Shown here piece after piece: positions 16,887-27,600 of a stretch of DNA of 64,000 nt (the stretch's first letter is position 1; each line of letters begins with the position of its first letter). The position numbers were made by a program, and so were the translations under genes. A model generated the notes under the pieces. That model made no database searches and was not told the origin of the DNA. It saw only the letters and a program-made list of their open reading frames with translations. Source of the DNA: Myxococcota bacterium (GTDB lineage: Bacteria; Myxococcota_A; Bradymonadia; UBA7976; UBA1532). The stretch lies in contig JAKLJY010000018.1 of assembly GCA_023150895.1 (NCBI GenBank), positions 1 to 64,000 of the forward strand, in the 5' to 3' direction.

Positions 16887-18518
16887 TCAACCCAGCAGCG
16901 CCTCGTCGATCTCGAAGTTGAGGGCCAGAAACGCGACGGCTTGATCCCGATGCCGGAGCTGGACGGCCTCCGCGGCCGCTCGGGCGAAGGCCTCCAGCGC
17001 GGCCAGGGGGCCCTGGCGTTCGACCTCGAGGGCGGCCAGGGCTTCGCGCGTCGAGACCAGAGCGCGCGCCCCGGCGGCGACCGCTCCGTGCGCATCGGCG
17101 AGCGCGGCCTCGAGCCCGGCCTCGAGCGCGAGGTCGACCGCTCGGGTCTCGAGGAGCGCCCGGATCCGTCCGGCCAGGGCCTCGGCTTCGTTGACGTCGG
17201 CCGACGCCCGGTCGCAGGGCTCGCCCGTCTCGCGGGCGGCCTCCAGCGCCCGCTTCACCGCACCGGCGTGGACCTCGAAGTGCACCGAGAGCTCGCGGTC
17301 CCCGGCCCGAAGCGAATCGGCGACGGCCGCGCGGCGCCCCCGCAGAGCCTCCAGCTCCGTCAGGGCACGGGCGTGGTGCGCCTCACGGCTGCCGAGGTCG
17401 AGCGCGAGCGTCCGCGCGCGCCCGTCGAGGTCGCAGGCGAACCGCGCGGCGGCCTGCTCCGCCGCCTCGTTTCGGGCTCGGGCCTCGGAGAGGGCCTCGG
17501 CCGCAGCCCGAACCGCCGCTTCGCACGTTCGAACGCGCTCCGGGACGAAGTCGGCGTGGAAATGGCGAGACACCAGGGCACCCGCCGCCGCGCCGACCCC
17601 GCCCGAGTCCGGCCGCCATGCCCCCCCTGCCGCCTGCGCCTCGGTCGCGTTGCGCGTGAGGTCGGAAACGCCCTGGGCGAGGGCATCGGCCTCCAGCGCG
17701 ATCGCCGACAACGCCGCCGAGACCTCCTCACAGTCGGCCGGGCGCCCCGCGGGTTCGGGGTCGAGCAGCCGCACGAGCAGCACGCGCAAGCCCTCCGGCA
17801 GCGCGTGCGGGGGCAGCGGGGGCGCGCTGCGCGCCCGGCAGACCTGCACGGCGATGGCCATCGGCGGGCCGACGTACGGCGTCTGTCGGAACAAACACTC
17901 GTACAGCGTCACGCCCAGGGAGTAGAGGTCGCCACCGGGCCCCGCGGGCTCGCCGCGGAGCCGCTCGGGCGCGACGTACGCCGGAGAACACGCGACATCG
18001 CCCGAGGCCGTCCGGACGAGGCGCGCGGGATCGTCCGTCGCGAGCCCTGCGATGCCGAGATCGAGGATCGCCACGGCCCCGCGCTCGAGGCGCCCGTCGC
18101 GCAGGAAGATGTTCGCCGGTTTGATGTCCCGGTGGGTCGCCCGCCGATGGATGGCCCGCAGCCCGGCGACGATCCCCGTCGCGACCTCGACGACCTCGGT
18201 CGGGGTCAGAGCGCCGCGCTGATTCAACGCCTCTTCCAGCGTCTGGCCGAAGAGCCGCTCCATGACCAGGTACGGGCGCGCGTCCGCGAGTCGGCCGAAG
18301 GACAGGACCCGGACCACGTTCGGATGCTCGAGGGACCAGCAGAGGCGGCCCTCCTGAAGCATTCGCCCGGCCGCCACCGAATCCCGCGAGAGGCGGGCGT
18401 GCATGACTTTGACGGCGACGGGTTGCCCGTCCGACCGGCGAACCCCGGCGTACACCCGACCGAACGCGCCCTCCGCGAGGGCTTCGGTGAGGTCGACGTC
18501 GTCGAGCTCGGGCAACAC
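16887..18518 (-). CDS. Ser/Thr protein kinase with long C-terminal helical domain
   Basis: Kinase of 543 aa. The GTG at 18518 is preferred because GAGG lies 8 nt upstream; other in-frame starts upstream overlap the preceding gene. Motifs: EGAFGRVYAGV loop, VAVKVM Lys, HRDIKPANIF, DLG in place of DFG, AYVAPERL. The kinase domain spans about 10-275. The remaining roughly 260 residues are Ala/Glu/Arg-rich and strongly helical, probably coiled coil, with no membrane segment. It lies 62 bp after the anchor-D-type gene on the same strand, so it is probably the third gene of the sigma-54 operon beginning at 20664. It converges on the kinase-FGE gene with only 6 bp between stop codons. Confidence 0.85.
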   Translation of the reverse strand: MLPELDDVDLTEALAEGAFGRVYAGVRRSDGQPVAVKVMHARLSRDSVAAGRMLQEGRLCWSLEHPNVVRVLSFGRLADARPYLVMERLFGQTLEEALNQRGALTPTEVVEVATGIVAGLRAIHRRATHRDIKPANIFLRDGRLERGAVAILDLGIAGLATDDPARLVRTASGDVACSPAYVAPERLRGEPAGPGGDLYSLGVTLYECLFRQTPYVGPPMAIAVQVCRARSAPPLPPHALPEGLRVLLVRLLDPEPAGRPADCEEVSAALSAIALEADALAQGVSDLTRNATEAQAAGGAWRPDSGGVGAAAGALVSRHFHADFVPERVRTCEAAVRAAAEALSEARARNEAAEQAAARFACDLDGRARTLALDLGSREAHHARALTELEALRGRRAAVADSLRAGDRELSVHFEVHAGAVKRALEAARETGEPCDRASADVNEAEALAGRIRALLETRAVDLALEAGLEAALADAHGAVAAGARALVSTREALAALEVERQGPLAALEAFARAAAEAVQLRHRDQAVAFLALNFEIDEALLG

Positions 18519-18580
18519 GGACACGGCCTCGGGATAGCCCGCCTCGAACCCGTTTGTCGAGGCGGATGCGGGCCCGAGCC

Positions 18581-19780
18581 TCAATTCGCCCGAACGCCGG
18601 CCCGGGTCGAGTCGATCGTCTTCGGCTGCTCGGCTATCTCCGCGGTGGCCCGAACCCCGACATACAGGACGGGCCACACGAGGTCGTCGGTCTCGATGGC
18701 CACGGTGGCGACGGCGACCCCGGGCTCGACGGGGCGAAATGCAAGCGCGACGGGCACGGTCTCGTCGGGTCCCAGCGTCGTGGACAGCGACGACGGCGAG
18801 ACCGCGTCGAAGACGTCCGCGGCGTCGCCGAGGACCGAGACGCCGAGCAGCGTCAGAGGGCCCGTCCCGACGTTCGCCACCGTGATGTGTTCGACTGGTC
18901 GGCCGCCCATGGGAACGAGCCCGAAGTCCACGAAGTCCGAAGAGACGGCGGCAGTCCCGACATCGGTGTCGAGGGTCAGGACGCCGTCACTGATGTCGTA
19001 ACGGCCGTATCGCGCGGGCTGGTAGCCGTGGATGTCGAGCGGATCGTCCGATACGGCGCGAAACACTCCCCGCAGAGGCAGCGCACACCCGCGGGCGGGT
19101 TCGCCCGTCACGGTCAGGCGAATCGCGCCTCTCTCGCCCAGAGAGACCGCTTGCCAGTCGACGATCAGGTGACATGTCGCGTCTCCGTAGCGGACGATCG
19201 GGGTCAGGGTCCCGCCGGTGCGCCGCTCGGCCACGATGAGTTCCCCGTGCCGGTAGACCCGGTGTTCGAAGCGCAGGGCGCCCGTCAGCGGCCCCGCGTC
19301 GATGCGGGTCGCCTCGAAGCGGTAGTCCGTCGGGGCGTCGACGTCGAGGGTGAAACCGGCGAACGCGAGCTCGAGCGGCCCATGGATGCCGAACCGGGCG
19401 AGCGCCGCGGAGGCACCCGCGGAGGCGCCCATCGGCTCGTGCAGCGGATTGGTCGGCCGCTCTGCCCCCGACTGGAAGTCGAACAGCCCCGGTGAGGTCA
19501 GCCGCGTGTACACGCTTTCGAGACCCATCGCGGCCATCGGATGCGCGGTGCGCCCGTGAACGTCACACGTCGGCCGGCCGACCGCATCGAAGGGCACCGC
19601 GACCTCGATGGGCAGCTCGTCGTGGGCGACGGCGCCCCGTCCATGTTGCGGAGACCCCCGATCGACGAGGCCCTCGAAGAGGATCTCGGTGAGGTTTGCG
19701 TGGGAAGGAAAAGCGCCGGCCGACGCGAGCAGTCCCGTGGACAGTCGGCGGCTGCGCGGACGGGGGGCATCGAGCTGCAT
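18581..19780 (-). CDS. secreted anchor-D (ASH-like) domain protein, paralogue 1
   Basis: Exported protein of 399 aa, no enzyme motif. The ATG at 19780 has GGAG about 6 nt upstream. The N-terminal ~270 residues (HDELPIEVAVPFDAVGRP, VYTRLTSPGLFDFQSGAERPT) match the protein at 37725-39185 line by line, which defines a local family. The C-terminal ~100 residues (VDFGLVPMGGRPVEHITVANVGTGPLTLLGVSV, TIETDDL-type end) form the beta-sandwich seen in choice-of-anchor-D/ASH repeats. The signal region is short and atypical, so export is likely rather than certain. It sits 77 bp after the 268-aa secreted protein and just before a kinase gene, probably in one sigma-54-driven operon. Confidence 0.72.
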   Translation of the reverse strand: MQLDAPRPRSRRLSTGLLASAGAFPSHANLTEILFEGLVDRGSPQHGRGAVAHDELPIEVAVPFDAVGRPTCDVHGRTAHPMAAMGLESVYTRLTSPGLFDFQSGAERPTNPLHEPMGASAGASAALARFGIHGPLELAFAGFTLDVDAPTDYRFEATRIDAGPLTGALRFEHRVYRHGELIVAERRTGGTLTPIVRYGDATCHLIVDWQAVSLGERGAIRLTVTGEPARGCALPLRGVFRAVSDDPLDIHGYQPARYGRYDISDGVLTLDTDVGTAAVSSDFVDFGLVPMGGRPVEHITVANVGTGPLTLLGVSVLGDAADVFDAVSPSSLSTTLGPDETVPVALAFRPVEPGVAVATVAIETDDLVWPVLYVGVRATAEIAEQPKTIDSTRAGVRAN

Positions 19781-19857
19781 GGCAGGCTCCAGTGAGGGGA
19801 TCGTGGCGGTGGCGGAGATGGGGCGGCGGCGCGGGCGGTCGTTTCGCGCACGCGCTC

Positions 19858-20664
19858 TCAGCCGGCCGTGCCCTTCGCTTTGGCGTCCACCTGCTCGGTG
19901 CTCGGTTTGAGTTCGATCCAGCCCGAGTCGTCCGGCTCGACGGCGATGCAGGTGTTGCTCCGCCAGTAGCCCGTCAGGGCCGGCTTGCCGCCGACGACGC
20001 CCCGCACGAGGAACGCAGCCGTCCCGAGGGCGCCGTTCGCCGCCCAGCGCTTCGTCGCGGGGATGGGGGACGGCAGAATGGAGACGCACTTCGGCGTGTT
20101 GTCGAAGGCCTCCACGAGCCCCGGTGTCGCCACCGGTCCCGCATACTCGTAGGCCTTCACGTTCATGACCTTGAGAAAGTACGCGCGGCCGTCCACCCAG
20201 GCGTCGGCCTTCTTCGTCCAGTAGAACACCTCGTGTCGGGCCTGGTTGTCGCGCGGGGCCTTCTCGCCGTAGCTGCACATTTCGCCGTACTTCGTCGCGC
20301 CGGCCTGTCGTCCGGCGAGGATCTGGAAACAGACGCCCGGTGGCCCCTTCTTGCCGTTTCCGACGTCCGTGAGTTCGAGTTCGGGCGCGATGAACTTCGA
20401 GAAGGCGAACGTGCCTCCGGTCGTGATCTGCCCACGCCCGCCCGCCGGGAAGGGACCCCCACCGTCGCGGGGGCCAGGGGGGACGTCCGGATTCGGCGGG
20501 GGCAGGTTGTTCATCGGATCGGCACCTGGTTCGCCGCCGGGTCCGCCAGGCCCGCCCGGACCGGGCGGGACGTCGGGGCGCACGGGGGGCTTCCCGGCGG
20601 CCGCGGCGAGGGGACAGGAGAGCAAGGCGGCGGCGAGGACGGCGAGGACGAATCGGGTCTTCAT
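19858..20664 (-). CDS. secreted protein of unknown function
   Basis: Exported protein of 268 aa. The ATG at 20664 has an AGGAG site 5 nt upstream. A signal peptide (MKTRFVLAVLAAALLSCPLAAAAG) is followed by a Gly/Pro-rich low-complexity stretch with PPGPGGPGG units (about 28-75). A globular domain of about 190 aa then carries four Cys and several aromatic residues. I do not recognise the family. It is preceded by a sigma-54-like promoter (20700-20714) and a perfect palindromic activator site (20766-20782), making it the first gene of an operon with the anchor-D protein and a kinase. Confidence 0.7.
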   Translation of the reverse strand: MKTRFVLAVLAAALLSCPLAAAAGKPPVRPDVPPGPGGPGGPGGEPGADPMNNLPPPNPDVPPGPRDGGGPFPAGGRGQITTGGTFAFSKFIAPELELTDVGNGKKGPPGVCFQILAGRQAGATKYGEMCSYGEKAPRDNQARHEVFYWTKKADAWVDGRAYFLKVMNVKAYEYAGPVATPGLVEAFDNTPKCVSILPSPIPATKRWAANGALGTAAFLVRGVVGGKPALTGYWRSNTCIAVEPDDSGWIELKPSTEQVDAKAKGTAG

Positions 20665-20699
20665 GGGGTCTCCTGGTGATGACGCGGTGACGTATCTAT

Positions 20700-20714
20700 T
20701 CACGTTGTGTGCCA
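20700..20714 (-). promoter_or_regulatory. probable sigma-54 promoter of the 20664 operon
   Basis: Minus strand reads TGGCAC-ACAAC-GTGA. The -24 element is perfect but the -12 GC is GA, so this is weaker than the others. Position (about 36 nt before the ATG) and the adjacent activator palindrome support it. Confidence 0.42.
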
Positions 20715-20765
20715 ATGCGGATCGGGCCTTCATCCGTCGTTTCGGTCCCGGAGTGCCGGGTTCTT

Positions 20766-20804
20766 GCGTCCCAACGGGACGCAGCTCGTGTCACGGCACG
20801 ACGA
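20766..20804. promoter_or_regulatory. activator site GCGTC-N7-GACGC with degenerate second copy
   Basis: GCGTC-CCAACGG-GACGC at 20766-20782 is perfect. A weaker GTGTC-N7-GACGA (8/10) starts 22 bp later and runs into the 3' end of the neighbouring gene. The site is 52 bp upstream of the -24 element. Confidence 0.58.
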
Positions 20805-21609
20805 GGACTGCCCCGTTCACGAGCGGCAGGTTGACGCGGTCGCCCTGGCGATCACTGAGCAGCACGTCCTCGAGCGTGACATCGAGGCGACCCGGTTCGG
20901 CGCCCGCCGAGACCGTGAAGTGCAGCACGACGATCTCGACGTCGCCGTCCCCGTCGGCATCCTCGAACGGGATGAGGGCGGGATCGAGGGCGATCAGCGT
21001 GAAGACCCCACCGTCGCCCTCGCCGGCCTCCACGAGGCCTCCGATGGCGCCGAGGTCGTCGCCGACCGTCGCCCCGCCGAACGAGAGGCCCGGCGTGGGG
21101 AACCGGACCCTCGCCTCGAGGGCCATGGCCTCCGCTGGCGAAGGGAGCCAGAGCGCGAGCGCGACCGCCTCGCCGGGCCGGGCCGTCGCGCTGCGCAGGC
21201 CGGGGCCTTCGGGCAGCACGCCCATGTCGGGCGCTGGCGGCTCGGCGGCGTCGGGGATCGGCGATCCGGCCGCGTCCGGGGCCGGTGGTGGAGCACCCGT
21301 GTCGGGCAAAGGCGATACGGCGGCGTCGGGGGCGGGTGGCGGTGCGCCCGTGTCGGGCAAGAGCGGCTCGGCCGCGTCGGGGGCAGGCGGCGGTGCGGCG
21401 TCCGGGGCCGGCGGCGGTGCGGCGTCCGGGGCCGGCGGCTCCGTCGAGTCCGGGTTCGCGTCGGTATCCGGGGATTCGGCGGCGTCGGGTTTCCACGGCG
21501 ACGCGTCCGCGCGCCCGGCGTCCGGCTTCGGCGTGAACGGTCCGGCACTGTCGCAGCTCGGCGCGAGGACGGCGCCCATCAGCAACGCGAGGGGGGGGAT
21601 GAAACGCAT
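20791..21609 (-). CDS. PDA-linker lipoprotein with cohesin-like domain
   Basis: Lipoprotein of 272 aa. The ATG at 21609 has AGGAG 8 nt upstream and the lipobox is APSC (Cys 19). Residues about 25-135 are a repetitive Pro/Asp/Ala linker (PAPDAAPPPAPDA). The C-terminal ~135 residues (ARPGEAVALALWLPSPAEAMALEARVRF, DADGDGDVEIVVLHFTV) have the pattern of cohesin/carbohydrate-binding-type beta sandwiches with a calcium-like DADGDGD loop. It starts 19 bp after the end of giant lipoprotein A on the same strand, so it should be co-transcribed and may work with it. Function is otherwise unknown. Confidence 0.75.
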   Translation of the reverse strand: MRFIPPLALLMGAVLAPSCDSAGPFTPKPDAGRADASPWKPDAAESPDTDANPDSTEPPAPDAAPPPAPDAAPPPAPDAAEPLLPDTGAPPPAPDAAVSPLPDTGAPPPAPDAAGSPIPDAAEPPAPDMGVLPEGPGLRSATARPGEAVALALWLPSPAEAMALEARVRFPTPGLSFGGATVGDDLGAIGGLVEAGEGDGGVFTLIALDPALIPFEDADGDGDVEIVVLHFTVSAGAEPGRLDVTLEDVLLSDRQGDRVNLPLVNGAVLVVP

Positions 21610-21628
21610 GGGGCGGTCTCCTGTGGGG

Positions 21629-24600
21629 CTACTGCGGCAGGCCGCAGCCGGGGAACTGGGCGTGGGTCTGGCCGTCGGGGCAGACGGTGTAGTTGTCGAG
21701 GGTCCGTCCGGAGAAATCGACCGTCCCGGCGTAACTGAGCCCGTTGAGCACCGCTCCGGAGAGGTCCGTGTTGTCGAACGACGTCAGGTTGGAGAAGCCG
21801 CCGAGGGCGCAGTTGGACAGGTCGGCCCCGGTGTTCGCCGAGATGTCCTCCCCGTCCGAGAAGTCTGCACCTTCGAAAACGCCGTCGAGGCGACAGCCGC
21901 CGAGCCGGGCGTCCCGGAAGTCCGCGTTTCGGGCGCCCACGAGCGTGAACGTGACACCCGTGGCGATGGCCCCTTCCAGGTCTGCAGCGTACATGCTGAC
22001 CCACGTCCAGGCGGCGCCCGTGAGGTTGGCACCCGACAGATTCGCGCCGCTCAGGTCGACGAGGCCGAAGTCGGACCCTTGCAGATTCGCGTCCCGGAGG
22101 TCGGCGGCCACGAGGAACGGCGTGACACTGCTGGCCACCGTCCGTGAGAGATCGGCACCCGCCAACGGGGCTCGCCAGCATGTCGGGTCAAGGAGACAAG
22201 CGGCACCGGCATTGCAGTCGGGTGCGCTCCACCGACAGTTGGTGAATCTCACGCGACCGAGGTCCGACCCCGAGAAGTCCGCCCGCTCCAGAATCGCCCC
22301 GAGGAAGCTGGCGTTCTGGAGATCCTCCCCGGCGAAAGACGCCTCGCTGAGATCGGCACCCACGTAGGTCGTCCCGGTGTAGGTGACCTCGCTGAAGGCG
22401 GCCCCGACCAGGCTCGCGTTCTGGAAGCGCGCGTTCGTGAGATCGGCCCGGTCGAACCTTACGCCGTCCAGCGACGCGCCGCTGAAGTCCACGTTCACAA
22501 GACGTGTATTCGCTCGGCGACAGGCGGGGGGCAGCTCGGCGTCGGAGCACTCCGTGAACCGCTCGGCGCTGCACCCCGCGAAGAGCCCGAGGTCGTCGAG
22601 GCGCCCCTGATAGAAGTCGCTGGCAACCGCGTTGTCCCACTCCTGGCCGATGCTGAAACGGGTCGCCGTGCTCCACGCCGGGTTCATGGGACGCTGGCCG
22701 ATCTGGGCGCCGTCGACGAAGAGGGTGGCGGGCCCCCCGGGCTGCACCGAAACTCGCAGGGTGTGCCAGGCGTTGTTGTTGTAGCCGCTGCCATGAACCG
22801 TTCCGTCGCTCAGGTAGATGCCGCCGTTCATGGCGATGCCGACACCGAAGACCGGGACGCTGAGATCCGTGTTTGCGGCGAAAATCAGGCTCCCTCCATT
22901 CGAGCCGGGCACTTCGCTGGTCCGGAAGCGCACGGACAGTGTGAAACCGTCTCCGGTCGCCAACGCACCCGCCAATGTGTTCGCCGTGACGTAGTCGTTC
23001 ACACCGTCGAGGTTGATTGCGTAGTCCGGGCCACTGACGACGAGATAGTTCGGCCCCCCCACGGCGACGCCGTCGTGAAGGCTGGACCATGAATCATCGG
23101 TGTCATTGTCGAAGTCCCAGAACGCGAGGGGGCGCCCGGTCTCGGTCGGCAGGACGCAGCCCTGGGGCACGGCTTGCCGGTCCGCCGGCCCGATCAGCGC
23201 CTCGAAGAGTGTGACGTCGACGGCCAACGCGCCCGTCAGGTCAGCCCCGGCGAGATCCGCCCCCACCAGGTTGGCCCGGGTGAGGTTGGCGCCGCGCAGA
23301 TCGGCCAGCTCGAGCAGCGCTCCCGGGAGCTGCGCGCCCGTGGCGTTGATCTCTCGCGCGCTCGATTGCCACTCGCGGCCGCCGACCGCCGCGGCGATGA
23401 GCAGAGCCCCGGGCAGGCGGGCGTCCGTGAGATCGGCGAGGTCCAGACTGGCGCCGGAGAGCTCGGCCTGTCCCAGTTGCGCGCCGGACAGACACGCCCC
23501 TTGCAGCCAGGTCCTCGACAACTGCTGACCCGCGAAAGACACCCCCGCGAGGTGCACATCCGAGAGGTTGGCCCCGGTCAGGACGGCCTGCCCGAACGAG
23601 GCTCCGGTGAGCGTCGGGGCCATCCGTGCGCCTCCGCAGGCCACGCCCCGCAGGCGTGGGGCGCTCGTGAACAGCGCGCCCGAGAGGTCGGCGCCGGAGA
23701 AATCGACCCGGGTGAGGTCCGTGATCCGGTTGCCCCCCGCACAGGCGGCGAGCGTGGTCCCAAAGCTCCAGTTGTGGATCTCGTGACTCTGTGTCTCGGT
23801 GCCGGTGCTCGCCGTGAAGCCCACCCACGCCGTGCTGCCGCCCGAGAGGGCGAGCGTCGTGGCGAGGTTGAGCGCCAGTGTCAGGCGCGCCGTGTCCTCG
23901 TCGTCGACGTACACACTGAGCGTGCCGGGGGTGTAGGTGATGCGGGCGTCGTGGAGGGTGCCGTCGCCGAGCGACACGCCCGCGGGGAGCGCCACCGTCG
24001 CCCGCCGCGGCGGGTTGGCCTCCGTCGCGGTGTTGGCGGCCAGGCCGTTCGTGTGAATCGAGATGTGATTCGTCTCGGCTGCGCCCGTCCACGTGTCGAA
24101 CTCGATGGCGACGCTGTTCAGGATGCCTTCGTACCCGAGCCCCGCGCCCGTGGCACCGAGGCGATCGCCCGCGTGCGCCTGTACGACGAACGCGAACCCC
24201 TCGCCGCGCCCGCCGGCCATGCGGAACGAGAACCGGGTTTCCCAGGGGCCGTCGACCGCGACGCGGGTCGTCTTCCAGGCCGCGCCGGCCAGGTTCTGGG
24301 CAAGCGGTGTCAGCGCCAGCCGCCGCCCGTCGAGGGCCGCGGACCCCACGAGCGTCAGCGAGCTCGCGTCGACGAAGTCCGGGTACTGAAAGCTCGGGCT
24401 CATCGTCCGCGGATAGAGCCTCGCCCCGCGCAGCGACGCGCCCGAGAGGTCGGCGCCGGCGAGGACTGCCCCCGTCAGGTCGACCGCGTCCATCGAGGCC
24501 GCCGAGAGGTCGGCGTTCGAGAGGTCCAGGCAGTTCAGATCGGCCCCGGTCAGGTCCACGCCGCGCAGATCGGCGCCCCGGAGGTCCCCCGCGGCGAGGA

Positions 24601-27600
24601 GATCGGCGCGGGTCAGCGGGCGCCCGACGGCCGCGAGGTTCAGATCGGCGTCCACGAGACGCTGCAACGTCATGGCGAGCTGCTGCTCCGGCGGCACGAG
24701 AGCGGCCGCGGTCACGTTGACCTCGACCCCCGGACGCGAGAAGCCCGGCCGGTCGACCGAGACGCGGTAGGTGCCCACGGGCAGGTTGTCGAACACCGCC
24801 TTGCTCGGGTGTGCGGCGCACGAGCCGGCGGCGGTGACGGCCACGGCCGGCACGGTGCGCACGGCGTTGACCCCCAACAGGTTGACGAACACACCGCGAT
24901 CACCGGCAGGGATCCAGTCCGGCGCCATGAGAACACAGGCCGTGATCCGCCCGGCGCCGAGCGCAGGCAGAACCGTGACACGCCCGTCGAAGGGCTCGTT
25001 CAGGCCGTTCGGCTCGAAGCGTGCCTGCACCTCGTCCCAGAGCACCTGAACGCTGGTCTCGACGAAACCCTCCCGCGTGAAGGTCAACGTGTGGTCGTCG
25101 TTGGAGGTCAGGAGCGCGAACGCGCCGTCGCCGTCCGTCAGCGCGGTGGCCACGAGGTTGTTGCCCACGGTCGCTTGCACGAGGACCCCGCCATGCTCCG
25201 CTCGACCGGCGAGCGAGACCCGCCCGCGGAGCACCACCGCCAGGGCGTCCGCCTGCACGGTGATGAGCCCCAGGTCCCGCTCTCCGGCCGCGAGGGCGAT
25301 GTCCGCGCTGTACGGCTGGTGGCCGCGGACGGTGAGCCCGACCGTGTAGTTGCCCGGCGCCAGGCCCGCGAACTGGAACTGCCCGTGACCGTCCACGTCG
25401 TCGAAGACGGGCTCGACGCGGGTCACGGCTCCGTCCGCGCTGATGAGGGTGGCCACGGCACGCCCCGCCCAGTCGTTCAACGCGCCGAGGTCGCTCGCGA
25501 CCGTCCCGGTCAGCGTGGCGGTCGGTTGCGGCGTGAGCGTGAGCGTCGGGTTGGCGACGTTTGCCACCTCGAACCGGCGGTCGGCGGCGTCCCAGGCCAG
25601 GACGACGTTGTTCAGGGCCTGGTGATCGGGGTGCGTGACGTCGAGGTCGTGGGCCTCGGGTGTCAGGGAGAGATCGACGCGCCCGGCGGCATCGCTGACG
25701 GCGGTGCCGGCGATGACGCCGTTGCGCCGGGCCCGGACGAGGGCGCCCTCGACGGCGGCGCCGCCGGTCGCGCGCACGGTGGCGGTGAATGGGGCGAAGT
25801 CGGGGACGAGATCGATGATGCCCAGGTTGATGCCATTGGCCGGCAGATTCACTGCCTGGACGACGGGGCGGTGACCCTGCACCTGAATGGTCAGCGAGTA
25901 GGCTCCGGTGCGGAGACCGGCGACCTGGAATCCCCCGTTGGCGGCGACGGTGGCGAGGCGTTGCCCGTCCGCACCGACGACCGCGATGACCGTGCGTGCG
26001 GCCCAGTCGTTGATGACGAGGGGGCTTCGCAGCGTCCCCGAGAGCGTGGCCGTGGCCTCGGGCTGAATCGTCAGGACGGCGCCGGAGAGCGGGTTGCCGT
26101 TGTAGACGAAGTGTCCGCCGTCCGGCTCTGCGGCGTTCTCGATCCAACCGATCGCGAGGTCGGCGCTGCCGATGTAACCGGGCCGGGCAAGCGTGAGGAC
26201 ATGCGCCTCCCGCGCCGCCGGGAACGCAAACGCCCCGGCGGGGTCGGTGAGCGTCGTGAAGACCAGATTGGGGCCGATCTTCGCCCGCACGACGATGTCG
26301 GCGTGGTTGCCCCCCGGGGGGGCCGCGACGCCGGCGAGTCGGGCGACGCCCCGCATCGTGACCGCCGTGGGCGCCTCGGCCTCGGGGACGAGGTCGATGG
26401 CCAGGGGCGAAATGGGCGGGTTGTTCCCCGCCGCCAGGTTCAGCGCCCGGGACGAGGGCAGGTGACCCCGCGCCGAGACGCTGAGGGTGTACGGCCCGGG
26501 GACGAGCCCGGCGAGCTGGAACGATCCGTCTTCCAGCACGGGCTCCAGACGCCGCGTCGCGCCGTCGTCGCTGACCAGCACGACGTAGGCGCGGTTGGCC
26601 CAGTCGTCGATCTGCAACGGGCTGCGCAGGAGGCCGTTCAGCGTCGCGACGGGCAGCGGCGGGAGCGCGAGGGGGGTCCCGGCGAGGTCCGCGCCGGCCA
26701 CCTCGAATCGCTCCTGGGCCTCGTCCCAGACCACGCGCGCGTCGACGCGCTGGTACCCTTCGTGTGTGAGGGTGAGGTCGTGGGTCTCGCGGGAGGTGAG
26801 GAACGCGAAGCCGCCGGCGGCGTCGGTGAGCGCCGTGGCCACGAGGTTGGGACCCACGGCTGCGCGGACGAGCACGCCGCCGTGGTCCTGCCGACCGGCG
26901 AGCTCGACTCGACCCCGCAGGAGCAGTGCCTGTTCGGCGACGGCCTCCGGCTGGAGGAGCACCACGACGCGGTTGCCGGCGCGGGCCAGACCGGGCGTGA
27001 CGGCGGGGTCGAGCACCGCCCCGAGGTCTCGCGCGCCCTGTGGCAGGACGACCGGATGAGACCAGGCGATGTGTCCCTGCGCGGCGACGCTGAGCGTGTA
27101 GTTGCCCGGCACCAGGCCGGCGAACTGGAATTGGCCGTGCCCCTGATCGGCATCGGCCACGGGCTCGAGCCGCCGCGAGCTGCCGTCCGCGGTGACCAGC
27201 GTCACGAAGGCGCGGGCGCTCCAGTCGTCGCGCGCGCCGACGGCACTCGCGACGTACCCGCTCAGCGTCGACACCGGCAACGCCGGCAGCACGAAGGGCG
27301 GCGCGGGGAACCCGGTCACCGTGAATCCGCGCGCGGCGTCCCAGTCGAGCACGACGCCCGAGACGCGGCCGTATCCGTCCCGCGTGAAGCTGAGTTCGTG
27401 GTCGACGGTGGAGAGTCGCAGCGAGAACTCGCCCGTCGCGTCCGAGACCGCGCTGCCGACGTGGTTCGCACCCCGGACGCGGGCCTGGATGACTGCGCCT
27501 TCGATGCCTTGTCCGGCCCCATTCACGACGCGCGCCGTGTAAACGACCTCCTGCGGCACGAGGACGAAACGGCCGAGGTCCTGCTCGATGGCGTCGATGG

